64,000 nt of DNA from Pontibacter pamirensis. Its GTDB lineage: Bacteria; Bacteroidota; Bacteroidia; Cytophagales; Hymenobacteraceae. Made by a program: the position numbers and the translations under genes. The notes below the pieces were generated by a model. The model was not told the DNA's origin. It was given only the letters and a program-made list of their open reading frames with translations, and did no database searches. How positions within the stretch are numbered: position 1 is the first letter of the stretch; each line of letters starts with the position of its first letter. The stretch covers positions 59,417 through 123,416 of the forward strand of contig NZ_SSNI01000018.1 in assembly GCF_010015475.1 (NCBI RefSeq), read 5' to 3'. Positions 16,972 through 26,465 of this stretch are shown one piece after another.

Positions 16972-17121
16972 TGCTTCCCTATACCTGCGGCATAAGCTGA
17001 ATTATTCATTGATTTTGCTATTGCCTTCAATAATGTTAGCTAGTATGTTAACGGGACGAGGTGCATACCGGCCCTTGAATTAAATACTATAGAACCATTC
17101 TAGAAGCTTAAATAGATTCAG

Positions 17122-19551
17122 ATGCTGCACAACTACTTTAAAATAGCGTTTCGAAACATTGCCCGGAACAAAGTATACGCTGCCATAAACATCGGTGGTC
17201 TGGCAATAGGTATAGCCGCTTGCGTTCTGATATTTCTGTTTGTAAAAGATGAACTCAGCTACGACCGTTACCATTCCAAGGCCGACCGTGTGTACAGGGT
17301 TACCCGGGACTTCTTATCTAATGATGGTTCTGTAAGCTTGCACCTGGCCCGTGTGGCACCTCCCGTTGGACCTCTCCTAGAGCAGGATTTCCCCCAGATA
17401 GAAGCCGTGGCAAGAATGGTGACTTTCGGTGTTATGCTGGAAGACAAAGAAGCCCAGAAGACCTTCCGGGAAGATGACATGTTCTTTGCGGAGCCTGGAG
17501 TACTTGATATTTTCGACATTAACCTGGTGAGGGGAAATCCGGAGAAGGCGCTGAGCGAACCGTTTACCTTACTACTAAGTGAAAAAACAGCTGAAAAATA
17601 CTTCCCCGGTGAAGATCCGATAGGCAAGGTGCTGCATTTTGGGGAAAACTCCAGTTTGCGGGTGGAGGGTGTTTACGAGTCTTTCCCTACCAACTCTCAC
17701 TTTCACCCTGAATTTCTGGGTTCTTTTATTACCCTGAATGACTCTTCTGTTTATGGTGCCGAACAACTAAAAACAGAGTGGGGCAACAACTCCTTCCCTA
17801 CTTACTTGCTGATGCCATCAGAGGAGGAAGCCAAAAAGGTACAGGCCCAGCTGCCTGCTTTCCTGGACAGGCATCTGGCAGGCACAGACGACGCCGACGG
17901 AGAGAAGCCGAGCGATTACACCAACCTATACCTGCAGAAGCTTACAGACATTCACCTGCGCTCCAACCTGGACTCAGAACTGGAAGCGAACAGTGACATA
18001 GACAGCATCACCATACTTTCAATCGTCGCCATCTTCATTCTCCTTGTTGCCTGTATCAACTATATCAACTTAAGCACCGCCCGCTCTACAAGCCGCGCAA
18101 AAGAAGTAGGCGTGCGTAAGGTGATCGGCGCAGCAAGGCATAACCTGGTTTTCCAGTTCTTGCTGGAATCAATACTGCTGGTGACCATTGCCACCATCCT
18201 TTCTTTAGGAATAGTTGAGATTTGCCTTCCTTGGCTGAACAACTTTACCGGTAAAGAAATTGATTCTAATCTGTTTACAGACCAATGGCTACTGCTACTC
18301 CTATTTTTATTGCCTGTGTTAGTGGGTGTTCTGGCTGGTTTATACCCTGCTTTATACTTATCTCATTTCCAGGCCGCCACCGTATTGAAAGGCACGTTAA
18401 GCAGTTCTTCCAAGAACCCGCTGCTTCGTAAGTCACTAGTGATTGTGCAGTTCTCTATATCTATTATTCTCATCATTGCCACTGGTATCATCTTTCAGCA
18501 GCTGATGTACATCCAGAACAAAGATCTGGGCTTTGATAAAGAACGGATAGTGATTCTGCCGGAGTTTACAACACTCACCCCGCAAATAGACGCTTTTAAA
18601 GCTGAGTTGACTAAGTCTTCTGCGATAGAGGGAGTAGGCAGATCTCAGCTAATTCCGACGGAGCAGCTTCTTAATTCTGCGGGTGCGCAGGTCGCCAAAG
18701 GAGACAGCCTGGCACCAACCGCTGCTACCATCAAATTTGTCACGGTTGATCATGATCTGCTAGATGTATATGACATGAAGATGGTGGCAGGCAGGAATTT
18801 CAGCCGCGAGTTCAAAAGCGATGACACAGCAGCTTACATTCTCAACGAGGCAGCCGTTCGCATGATAGGCTGGCAAGATCCACAGCAGGCCATTGACCAA
18901 GCCTTTACCTATGGCGGTAATAATGGGCGTATTGTGGGCGTGGTAAAAGACATCAACTTTGAGTCGCTGCATAAAGAGATTTCGCCGATGGTATTTATGA
19001 TCACAGGATGGGGCAGGTACCAGAACATCTCTATTAAGATTAGCGGGGATACACAGCAGGCGCTGGCGCATATAGAGGATACGTGGAACAAATTCCTGCC
19101 CACCTATCCGTTCGAGTATGAATTTATGGACCAGCTGTATAAGAGGACGTATGAAGCGGAGCAAAAGAAAGCGCAGATTTTCAGCATCTTCTCCTGTATC
19201 GCCATTCTGATAGCGTGCCTTGGCTTATTTGGGCTTGCCTCATACACCACAGTGCAACGCAAGAAAGAAATTGGTATTCGGAAGGTGTTCGGCGCCCCGG
19301 TTGCCAGCATCGTTGCCCTTATCTCCAAAGACTTTATGAAACTGGTACTGATAGCCAACCTGCTTGCTTGGCCCATTGCCTGGTATGCCATGCATCAGTG
19401 GCTTAATGACTTTGCATATCGCATTGACATCAGCACTGACATTTTTATACTGGCTGCTACAGTGGCTTTTATTATCGCCATGGCTACCATCAGCTACCAG
19501 GCTATCAGGGCAGCCACATCAGACCCTGTAAAGTCACTTAGAACAGAGTAA
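17122..19551 (+). CDS. MacB/FtsX-type ABC permease 1
   Basis: An 809-residue inner-membrane permease. The N-terminus has the family start MLHNYFKIAFRNIARNKVYA and a first helix (INIGGLAIGIAACVLIFLFV). A periplasmic MacB-PCD-like domain runs to about 280, then comes a first FtsX core with three helices (about 290-430; CINYINLSTARSTSRAKEVGVRKVIGA). A second periplasmic domain follows, and a second FtsX core forms the C-terminus (about 690-805; CLGLFGLASYTTVQRKKEIGIRKVFGA). The duplicated core, giving eight helices, is the Bacteroidota long form; E. coli MacB has four. It should work with the ATPase at 16024 and the adaptor at 14706. It differs more from the other two permeases than they do from each other. 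Confidence 0.93.
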   Translation: MLHNYFKIAFRNIARNKVYAAINIGGLAIGIAACVLIFLFVKDELSYDRYHSKADRVYRVTRDFLSNDGSVSLHLARVAPPVGPLLEQDFPQIEAVARMVTFGVMLEDKEAQKTFREDDMFFAEPGVLDIFDINLVRGNPEKALSEPFTLLLSEKTAEKYFPGEDPIGKVLHFGENSSLRVEGVYESFPTNSHFHPEFLGSFITLNDSSVYGAEQLKTEWGNNSFPTYLLMPSEEEAKKVQAQLPAFLDRHLAGTDDADGEKPSDYTNLYLQKLTDIHLRSNLDSELEANSDIDSITILSIVAIFILLVACINYINLSTARSTSRAKEVGVRKVIGAARHNLVFQFLLESILLVTIATILSLGIVEICLPWLNNFTGKEIDSNLFTDQWLLLLLFLLPVLVGVLAGLYPALYLSHFQAATVLKGTLSSSSKNPLLRKSLVIVQFSISIILIIATGIIFQQLMYIQNKDLGFDKERIVILPEFTTLTPQIDAFKAELTKSSAIEGVGRSQLIPTEQLLNSAGAQVAKGDSLAPTAATIKFVTVDHDLLDVYDMKMVAGRNFSREFKSDDTAAYILNEAAVRMIGWQDPQQAIDQAFTYGGNNGRIVGVVKDINFESLHKEISPMVFMITGWGRYQNISIKISGDTQQALAHIEDTWNKFLPTYPFEYEFMDQLYKRTYEAEQKKAQIFSIFSCIAILIACLGLFGLASYTTVQRKKEIGIRKVFGAPVASIVALISKDFMKLVLIANLLAWPIAWYAMHQWLNDFAYRIDISTDIFILAATVAFIIAMATISYQAIRAATSDPVKSLRTE

Positions 19552-19633
19552 AAGCCTATAAGGTAGCATGTATTCCTATGTTAGAGAAAATGGTATCGCG
19601 TCTGATTCTGCCCTAAGATAAACAGGTAAAACT

Positions 19634-22027
19634 ATGTTCAGTAACTATTTTAAAATAGCCTTCCGTAACCTTTTCCGCAATAAGGTCTACTCCACCATCA
19701 ACATTGCTGGTCTGGCTATTGGGGTAGCCTCCTGTGTGCTGATTTTTCTGTATGTGCAGGATGAGTTGAGTTACGAAAGCCACTTCTCAAAGGCAGACCG
19801 TATCGTGCGGCTGGCCGGCGAGATAAAATTTGACAGCCAGGAGCCAAATAAGTTCGCACTTACGCCCCCGCCTATATACCAAGCCCTTCGCCAGGATTTC
19901 CCGGAGGTGGAGCAAGTGATACAACTTCTGCCTACCAGCAACCAAACGGTATGGTACAAAGACAAAAGCTTCAATGAAGACGACATGTTTTTTACTGACA
20001 GTACTTTGTTCGAGGTGCTTGACTACAACCTTATTGCCGGTGACCCAAATACAGCCCTTGATGAGCCAAAGACCATTGTGATAAGTGAAGGCATGGCCGA
20101 AAAATATTTTGGAGATGCCGAAAGTGCCGTGGGTGAACTGCTGAAGTTCAGCAGAAACTCTTACAAAGTAACAGGTGTTTTCCGCGACCGGAAGCACTCC
20201 CACATAGTAGCCAACGCCTTCTTATCCCGAAGCACTATTGCTAACGAAGAGGCAATCACCGCAAACCAGTGGTTTAACATGAACCGCTATACCTACGTCC
20301 TCCTGCAAAACGAAGATCAGATACCTGCCTTCCAGGAAAAGCTGGATGCCTTTGCAGTGAACACCATCGTTCCCTGGATAAAGGAAAACGAGTTGAACGC
20401 CAGCCTAAGGTTTGTGCTGCAGCCGCTTAAGACAATTCATTTTGACACTGAATTCGGAGCCGACATTTCACCTGCCGGTAACATTTCATACGTGTACATC
20501 TTTGCGGCAGTAGCTATTTTTATTCTGCTGATTGCCTGCATCAACTATATGAACCTGGCCACCGCCCGCTCCTCCAAGCGCGCCAAAGAAGTTGGTTTAC
20601 GCAAAGTGGTGGGAGCTTACCGCAGCCAGATCATCAGCCAGTTTATAGGCGAGTCGGTGCTGATGACTTTGATTGCGGTAATCTTGGCACTAGGCATCGT
20701 CCAGATGCTCATCCCGCTATTCAACGATCTCACAGATAAAAGCTTTTCCTCTAACTTCATTTTCCAGTGGGAGTTTTTGCTGATGGTACTGGCTATTGTT
20801 CTATTTGTGGGCGTGGTGGCAGGCAGCTACCCGGCCTTCTTCCTCTCCAATTTTAAGCCTGTGGATGTTCTGAAATCAGACAAAGTGCCGGGAGGAAGCA
20901 GCGCCTCGCTTAGAAAGGTACTGGTGGTGACACAATTCACGATTTCGCTTATCCTGATTATCGGCACCATTGTGGTGTTTACGCAGATGCACTTTTTGCG
21001 CAGCCGGGACCTGGGCTTTATCAAAGACCAGGTAATGGTTATCGATATCCCGAACGGCGACTCTACCCTGGTGCAGCGCCTGCCAACACTAAAGCAGCAA
21101 CTGCTGCGCAACCCGAACGTGGAAATGGTTTCCAACTCCAACGATATACCGGCAGAAACAATGTCGAAGCTGATGACGCTGTCTGAAGTAGACGGTAAAA
21201 TGGTGGAGCGAACACTGAATGTGATGTTCGTGGATTACGAGTTTATGGATGTGCTCGGTATCCAGCTGAAAGAAGGCCGCAACTACAGCCGTGACATGAA
21301 AACGGACCTGAAAGGGGGACTCATCATCAACGAGGCGGCAGCAAAATGGCTGGGCTGGTCCGACCCGGTTGGAAAGCGCATGCAGATGATAGATTGGGAT
21401 GCTAAAATAATTGGCGTGGTAAAAGACTTCCACGTAAAGTCGCTGCACACCAACGTAGAGCCGCTGATACTGGCGCTCCGGCCTGAATCACCGGGGTACC
21501 TGCTGGCCCGCATCAAGGCACAGGACGTGGTGGCTACCATCGGCTTTGTGGAGAGCACATGGCGAAATTATGACTCTAGGTACCCGATGCAGTATTTTTT
21601 TATGGATGAGCATTTCGACGCGCAATACCGCGCCGAGGAAAAGATGTTGACGGTGTTCGGCTACTTCGCTGGCCTCACTATCCTGATTGCCTGCCTGGGC
21701 CTGTTTGGCCTGGCCTCTTTCACAGCAGAGCAGCGCACAAAGGAAATCGGCATTCGCAAAGTGCTCGGCTCCTCCACCGGCGGTATCGTGCTGCTACTAT
21801 CAAAAGACTTTGCCCTACTGGTGCTTATAGCCATTGTGCTGGCAAGTCCGCTTGCCTGGTACGGCATGCACACCTGGCTGCAGGACTTTGCCTACCGTAT
21901 GGAGCTGCACTGGTGGATATTTGCTCTCTCTGGTGCCGTAGCCATGCTTATTGCTTTGCTTACCGTGAGCCTGCAGGCTATGAAAGCGGCACTCAATGAC
22001 CCTGTTCAGTCGCTGCGGGCGCATTAA
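19634..22027 (+). CDS. MacB/FtsX-type ABC permease 2
   Basis: A 797-residue paralogue of the preceding permease with the same plan: MFSNYFKIAFRNLFRNKVYS plus first helix, periplasmic MacB-PCD-like domain, FtsX core around residue 300 (CINYMNLATARSSKRAKEVGLRKVVGA), second periplasmic domain, and C-terminal FtsX core (CLGLFGLASFTAEQRTKEIGIRKVLGS). It begins 83 bp after permease 1 and ends 39 bp before the toast-rack protein gene. It is visibly closest to permease 3. Whether the three paralogues act as alternatives or as mixed dimers with the one ATPase cannot be told from sequence. Confidence 0.93.
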   Translation: MFSNYFKIAFRNLFRNKVYSTINIAGLAIGVASCVLIFLYVQDELSYESHFSKADRIVRLAGEIKFDSQEPNKFALTPPPIYQALRQDFPEVEQVIQLLPTSNQTVWYKDKSFNEDDMFFTDSTLFEVLDYNLIAGDPNTALDEPKTIVISEGMAEKYFGDAESAVGELLKFSRNSYKVTGVFRDRKHSHIVANAFLSRSTIANEEAITANQWFNMNRYTYVLLQNEDQIPAFQEKLDAFAVNTIVPWIKENELNASLRFVLQPLKTIHFDTEFGADISPAGNISYVYIFAAVAIFILLIACINYMNLATARSSKRAKEVGLRKVVGAYRSQIISQFIGESVLMTLIAVILALGIVQMLIPLFNDLTDKSFSSNFIFQWEFLLMVLAIVLFVGVVAGSYPAFFLSNFKPVDVLKSDKVPGGSSASLRKVLVVTQFTISLILIIGTIVVFTQMHFLRSRDLGFIKDQVMVIDIPNGDSTLVQRLPTLKQQLLRNPNVEMVSNSNDIPAETMSKLMTLSEVDGKMVERTLNVMFVDYEFMDVLGIQLKEGRNYSRDMKTDLKGGLIINEAAAKWLGWSDPVGKRMQMIDWDAKIIGVVKDFHVKSLHTNVEPLILALRPESPGYLLARIKAQDVVATIGFVESTWRNYDSRYPMQYFFMDEHFDAQYRAEEKMLTVFGYFAGLTILIACLGLFGLASFTAEQRTKEIGIRKVLGSSTGGIVLLLSKDFALLVLIAIVLASPLAWYGMHTWLQDFAYRMELHWWIFALSGAVAMLIALLTVSLQAMKAALNDPVQSLRAH

Positions 22028-22065
22028 GCCATCAGACACACTAATCTCACATAAAGACAACATAT

Positions 22066-22818
22066 ATGAAAAAGGCATTCCTCATTACAGCACTTCTTTT
22101 GCTCCCCATACAGGTACTGCTGGCGCAACAGGAATTCGAGTATAAGAAGACAGCCACTGCAAGCGGCGCAAGAAAAGGTACGGTAACACTGGAGGTGCCA
22201 GCCGGCGTTTTACAGGTAACCGCCAACGCTGCAACGCTGGTTGAAACGCAGGTGAAATACTCAAAAGCTGAGTGGCTGCCGGTGTTTACCAGCAACGACA
22301 GCAAAACAGCCCCTGAATACAGTTTCCGGCAAAAAGAGATGTCTGACAACAACAGCAAGAACACCAAGAACGAGTGGAATGTGAACCTCAGCAAAATAAC
22401 GCCCCTCGACCTGCACATAAAATTGGGCGCAGGCGAAACGAAGCTGGACCTGCAGAACAGTAACATTAACAAGCTCACCCTGAATGCCGGTGCCGCCAGT
22501 TGTGACATTAATTTGCGTGGCAGCAAAATAAACGATTTGAACGTGAACGTTGGGGTGGGCGAACTCAACCTGGACCTGCGGGGCAACTGGGACCATGATG
22601 TGGACGTGGATGTTGCCGGAGGTATAGGTGATGTAACAATCAGAATCCCCAAAGGCACTGGCGCGCGCATAAAAAGCAGTGGCCTCGGAAGCAGAGAGAT
22701 GGCTGGTCTGCAAAAAGAAGGCAATTCCTATGTTAATGCCGCGCTGGGCAAGAGCAGCCATACCATTAACATCTCTGTTGCCGGCGGTCTTGGGAGTGTT
22801 ACCGTGCTGCAGGATTAG
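22066..22818 (+). CDS. Exported toast-rack-like (adhesin-type beta) protein
   Basis: A 250-residue protein with a signal peptide (MKKAFLITALLLLPIQVLLAQ) and no membrane anchor, so periplasmic or released. The mature part begins with an N-terminal sandwich (about 22-115). It continues with short repeated beta rungs in which hydrophobic, Asn and Asp positions recur every 8-10 residues (LDLHIKLGAGETKLDLQNSNINKLTLNAGAAS… type units, ending VAGGLGSVTVLQD). This matches the 'toast rack' N-domain plus LiaF-type C-terminal beta-helix proteins. Such proteins are often encoded inside transporter or stress operons and may act as ligand sensor or chaperone. It sits between two permease genes (39 and 71 bp gaps), so it is probably co-expressed with the transporter. 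Confidence 0.8.
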   Translation: MKKAFLITALLLLPIQVLLAQQEFEYKKTATASGARKGTVTLEVPAGVLQVTANAATLVETQVKYSKAEWLPVFTSNDSKTAPEYSFRQKEMSDNNSKNTKNEWNVNLSKITPLDLHIKLGAGETKLDLQNSNINKLTLNAGAASCDINLRGSKINDLNVNVGVGELNLDLRGNWDHDVDVDVAGGIGDVTIRIPKGTGARIKSSGLGSREMAGLQKEGNSYVNAALGKSSHTINISVAGGLGSVTVLQD

Positions 22819-22889
22819 TAGCAACGGGGGCTTGAAGACAGCTGCTGCCATACAAGATAATAAGTACCTATAAGTTTAGATTTAGCATT

Positions 22890-25280
22890 ATGCTCAAGAA
22901 TTACTTTCTCATTTTCTTCCGGAACATGGCCCGCAACAAGCTGTATTCCGCCATCAATGTTATTGGTCTGGCTGTTGGCATTGCATCCTGTATCCTGATA
23001 TACCTGTATGTGCAGCATGAGCTGAGTTACGATAAGTATTTCTCACAACATGACAGGATATTCCGCGTCGTCAACGACCTAATTGTGGAGGATGAAGTAG
23101 AGAAAGCCTCCGTAACACACGCGGCACTTGCCCCGGCGCTGGCAGCCGATTATCCTGATATAAAAGCCGCCACGCGCCTTATCAGCCGAGATAAGCAAGT
23201 GCTGCGGCTGGAAGAAAAAGCCATTGCCGTGGAGAATACCTTTTGGGCAGACAGTAACTACTTCTCTATCTTCGATTATAAAATGCTGGAGGGAGACCCT
23301 AAGACAGCTTTAATGGAGCCCAACACGATGGTGCTGTCAGAAAAAGCAGCGGCAATGATTTTCAGCGATCCGAAGAACGCTATGTTCAGCACCCTCCGCA
23401 TCGGCAGCCAGTCTTATAAAGTAACCGGTATTTTCGAACCGGTGGAAGCTGCCCACATGCGGCCAAATGTACTTACCTCTTTCAGCACCATACCTGCAGC
23501 CATACGGCAGAACATGGCCTCCAACTGGGGGAATACCAACAGCTACACCTACGTGCTGCTCGGAAAACCTGAAGATGCCAAAGGGCTGCAAGCACAAATG
23601 CCTGATTTTGTGAAAAGGCGCGTGGCACCAGCCCGAGGAAACACGACCGAGCGGGTAAAACTGCATCTGCAGGCCTTACCTGATATACATTTAAACTCAG
23701 ATTACCTGTGGGAGGCTTTTCCGGTGGGCAACAAGTCCTATATCTATATATTCTCTATTGTAGGCATCTTTATACTTCTGATTGCCTCCATCAATTATAT
23801 GAACTTGGCCACAGCGCGCTCGGCCAAACGCGCCAAAGAGGTAGGCTTGCGCAAAGTAGTGGGTGCCAACCGCTCGCAGCTGGTGCTGCAGTTCCTGAGC
23901 GAGTCGGTGATGCTCACGCTCCTGGCTGTGGTGATATCCCTGGTGCTGGTGGAACTGATGCTGCCGACTTTTAACAGCCTTGCCGAAAAGAACATACCAT
24001 CCACCTACTTCGCAGATCCTGCTTTTATGGGTATGCTGCTAGCTATCGGTATCTTCATTGGCCTGCTAGCAGGCAGCTACCCTGCTTTTGTGTTGTCTCA
24101 TTTCAGGCCGGTTGACATCATCAAGTCAGGTAAAACACCTAAGGGAGGTGGTGCCGTTTTGCGTAAAAGCCTGGTGGTTGTTCAGTTCACCATTTCACTG
24201 GTTCTCATCATCGGAACAGTAGTTGTGTACAGCCAGATGCATTTCCTTAAAAACCAGGACCTCGGCTTTACAAAGGACCAGGTGTTGGTAATAGACATTC
24301 CGAGTGGCGACACCGCTATCGTAAACAAAATGCCGGTCATGAAGGCGGAGCTGCTGCAAAACCCACAAATTACCGGCGCTACCACTACCGTCATGATACC
24401 AGGTGAGTCAACAGGTGTGATCATCTTTGCGGTAGAGCGCAACAACGAAATGGCTGAGAAAACAATGAACAGCATCTGGGTTGATTATGAGTTCTTGGAG
24501 TTAATGGACATACAGCTTAAAGAAGGAAGAAACTTCTCGGAAGATATGCGCACGGACCTCGACAATGGCTTTATCTTAAATGAAGCGGCGGTGCAGGCGC
24601 TTGGCTGGACAGACCCGATTGGTAAAAGAATAGGGTTCAGTGACACTACATCTGGCAAAGTAGTGGGCGTTGTAAAAGATTTCAACTATAAGTCCCTACA
24701 TAGCGAGATAGAGCCCCTTGTAATTATGCTGGCGCCACAGAATAACGGTTACCTGCTGGCACGCATGTCACCCGGTAACATTAGAGAGACATTGTCGCAC
24801 ATAGAGGGTACCTGGCAGCGCCTGGCCCCATCTCATCCGCTGGAGTACTTCTTTCTGGATGAAAGCTTTAATGAGCAGTACCGGGCTGAGGAGAAAATGC
24901 TGGCCATCTTTGGGTATTTTGCACTGCTCACTATCATCATCGCCTGCATGGGACTTTTTGGCCTTGCCTCTTTTATGGCAGAGCAGCGCACGCGAGAAAT
25001 CGGTATCAGGAAAGTGCTGGGTTCATCTATTTCGCAAATAGTGGTGCTACTGACAAAGGATTTTGCCTTGCTGGTGCTGCTGTCTATTTTGCTGGCCTGC
25101 CCCATTGCCTGGTATGCGATGCAACAGTGGCTGCAGGACTTTGCCTACCGCACCCCCATCAGCATCTGGATTTTTGTTTTTTCCGGCTTGATCGCCCTGG
25201 CGCTGGCTATTTGTACAGTTAGTTTCAAGGCTGCCCGCGCCGCAATGTCAGACCCGGTACTGGCCCTGCGAACAGAATAG
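22890..25280 (+). CDS. MacB/FtsX-type ABC permease 3
   Basis: A 796-residue permease with the same two-core layout as permease 2: MLKNYFLIFFRNMARNKLYS, first helix, periplasmic domain, FtsX core (SINYMNLATARSAKRAKEVGLRKVVGA), second periplasmic domain, and C-terminal core (CMGLFGLASFMAEQRTREIGIRKVLGS). Long identical stretches with permease 2, for example AKEVGLRKVVGA and YLLAR, indicate a recent duplication compared with permease 1. It is the last member of the cluster; no hairpin terminator is obvious right after its stop. Confidence 0.93.
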   Translation: MLKNYFLIFFRNMARNKLYSAINVIGLAVGIASCILIYLYVQHELSYDKYFSQHDRIFRVVNDLIVEDEVEKASVTHAALAPALAADYPDIKAATRLISRDKQVLRLEEKAIAVENTFWADSNYFSIFDYKMLEGDPKTALMEPNTMVLSEKAAAMIFSDPKNAMFSTLRIGSQSYKVTGIFEPVEAAHMRPNVLTSFSTIPAAIRQNMASNWGNTNSYTYVLLGKPEDAKGLQAQMPDFVKRRVAPARGNTTERVKLHLQALPDIHLNSDYLWEAFPVGNKSYIYIFSIVGIFILLIASINYMNLATARSAKRAKEVGLRKVVGANRSQLVLQFLSESVMLTLLAVVISLVLVELMLPTFNSLAEKNIPSTYFADPAFMGMLLAIGIFIGLLAGSYPAFVLSHFRPVDIIKSGKTPKGGGAVLRKSLVVVQFTISLVLIIGTVVVYSQMHFLKNQDLGFTKDQVLVIDIPSGDTAIVNKMPVMKAELLQNPQITGATTTVMIPGESTGVIIFAVERNNEMAEKTMNSIWVDYEFLELMDIQLKEGRNFSEDMRTDLDNGFILNEAAVQALGWTDPIGKRIGFSDTTSGKVVGVVKDFNYKSLHSEIEPLVIMLAPQNNGYLLARMSPGNIRETLSHIEGTWQRLAPSHPLEYFFLDESFNEQYRAEEKMLAIFGYFALLTIIIACMGLFGLASFMAEQRTREIGIRKVLGSSISQIVVLLTKDFALLVLLSILLACPIAWYAMQQWLQDFAYRTPISIWIFVFSGLIALALAICTVSFKAARAAMSDPVLALRTE

Positions 25281-25384
25281 ATGTCAGTTTTAATTGTTAG
25301 TTCTTTTTTAATTTGCCAATGTATTTTTTTGTTCTCCTGAAGCAACCTTCTCACCCTAGAGTACATCTTTAAAATAAAAAAGCT

Positions 25385-25786
25385 ATGAAAAATACACCTG
25401 CCGTTTTCTTAACCTCGCTGGCTGTCAGTGCTATCAGCCTGACTGTTCCGATACCAGCGGCAAGTACTGTGATCAATCTTTTTGTAGGAGAAGAAATTGC
25501 AGTGCAGGACCAGACTCCAAGCAACTGCGAAACCCGCCAGCATACCATATCTGAAACTAAATTTGAGAGAAGCCAGCAGGAGCATAAGAGCTCATCGGAA
25601 CGGGAGAGCGTCAAACTGCTGCGCAGGCTATCAGAGCAAACTAAGCTTATAAAAGCTGACTCTGAAGCCCCTTTCCCGCTTATCAGCAAATTTTCATTTT
25701 ATTATGCAGATATCAAAAGGATGATGCACATGCCAGAAGGGAATCAACTCGCTATGAACCAGCACAAGAGCTTATCACATCTATAA
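25385..25786 (+). CDS. Small exported protein of unknown function
   Basis: A 133-residue frame whose first 27 residues look like a signal peptide (MKNTPAVFLTSLAVSAISLT… ending PIPAAS). The rest is hydrophilic, rich in Glu, Ser, Lys and Arg, with a single pair of aromatic stretches (FSFYYADIK) and no known motif. It starts 104 bp after permease 3 on the same strand. I do not recognise a family. The opposite strand also has an open frame here (25369-25689), but its Ser/Leu/Cys-rich translation looks like a shadow. Moderate confidence that this is real, based on the signal peptide and normal codon use. Confidence 0.5.
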   Translation: MKNTPAVFLTSLAVSAISLTVPIPAASTVINLFVGEEIAVQDQTPSNCETRQHTISETKFERSQQEHKSSSERESVKLLRRLSEQTKLIKADSEAPFPLISKFSFYYADIKRMMHMPEGNQLAMNQHKSLSHL

Positions 25787-25985
25787 CAACCTGGTACTGA
25801 TCATAAGAAGCAGCGTGCACTGATACGCTGTGGCAATCTTCATCTATAAAAACCGCCTGATAGTCGAAAAAAAGATTTATTGCTTTTTCGTTAAGCTATA
25901 TTCACAGTAAAGCTAAACATGCAGCTGCAACAGCCATGGATACAGCTCTGAGATAAATACGACAAACATATTTATACCCGCGCCT

Positions 25986-26465
25986 ATGGATGCAAGCGTT
26001 TTCTACTTCTTCCGACGCCACAGCGCCTATGGTGTGCTTTTCCTTCGGTTCGCGATCGGTGTGTTTATTATATATGGCGTGCAGGACAATGTTTTCAGTT
26101 GGGCCAGGATGCTGGAATTCAGGGATTTTCTGCAGCTGCGCGGCGTGCCTTACCCGCTGTTGGCTGCCCACCTCTCTGTTTATGTGCAGTTTAACTGTGG
26201 TATTTTGTTGCTGATAGGAGGCGCTGTCCGGCTTGTAGGTCTGTTCTTAGTCATCAATTTTACAGCAGCTATCTTTATTGCCCATCTAGGGCAGTCTTTC
26301 CCGCAGTACTACCCGGCGGCACAACTCATAGCCCTAGGCTTTTTCTTTTTGTTTAATGGGGCGGGCCCACTGTCACTGGATGCGTATATAGCACGTACAA
26401 GGAAAGAGCATCATACGAAGCTGCCTGTAAACGAATCATCTGTTTTTCGAAATTCTAACACATGA
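25986..26465 (+). CDS. DoxX-like membrane protein
   Basis: A 159-residue protein with four hydrophobic segments (about 17-33, 62-83, 85-103, 110-128), matching the DoxX/SURF4-like four-helix family of inner-membrane proteins. GVLFLRFAIGVFIIYGVQDN at the start is the typical first helix with a conserved Arg. Family members are tied to redox or quinone metabolism, but the precise job is unknown here. Its stop overlaps the start of the M61 peptidase gene by 4 bp (ATGA), so the two are translated together. The 199-bp gap upstream shows no gene. Confidence 0.85.
   Translation: MDASVFYFFRRHSAYGVLFLRFAIGVFIIYGVQDNVFSWARMLEFRDFLQLRGVPYPLLAAHLSVYVQFNCGILLLIGGAVRLVGLFLVINFTAAIFIAHLGQSFPQYYPAAQLIALGFFFLFNGAGPLSLDAYIARTRKEHHTKLPVNESSVFRNSNT

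Noticed and set aside
25369..25689. Minus-strand frame opposite the small exported protein
   Set aside because: Ser/Leu/Cys-rich translation typical of an antisense shadow; the plus frame has a signal peptide.
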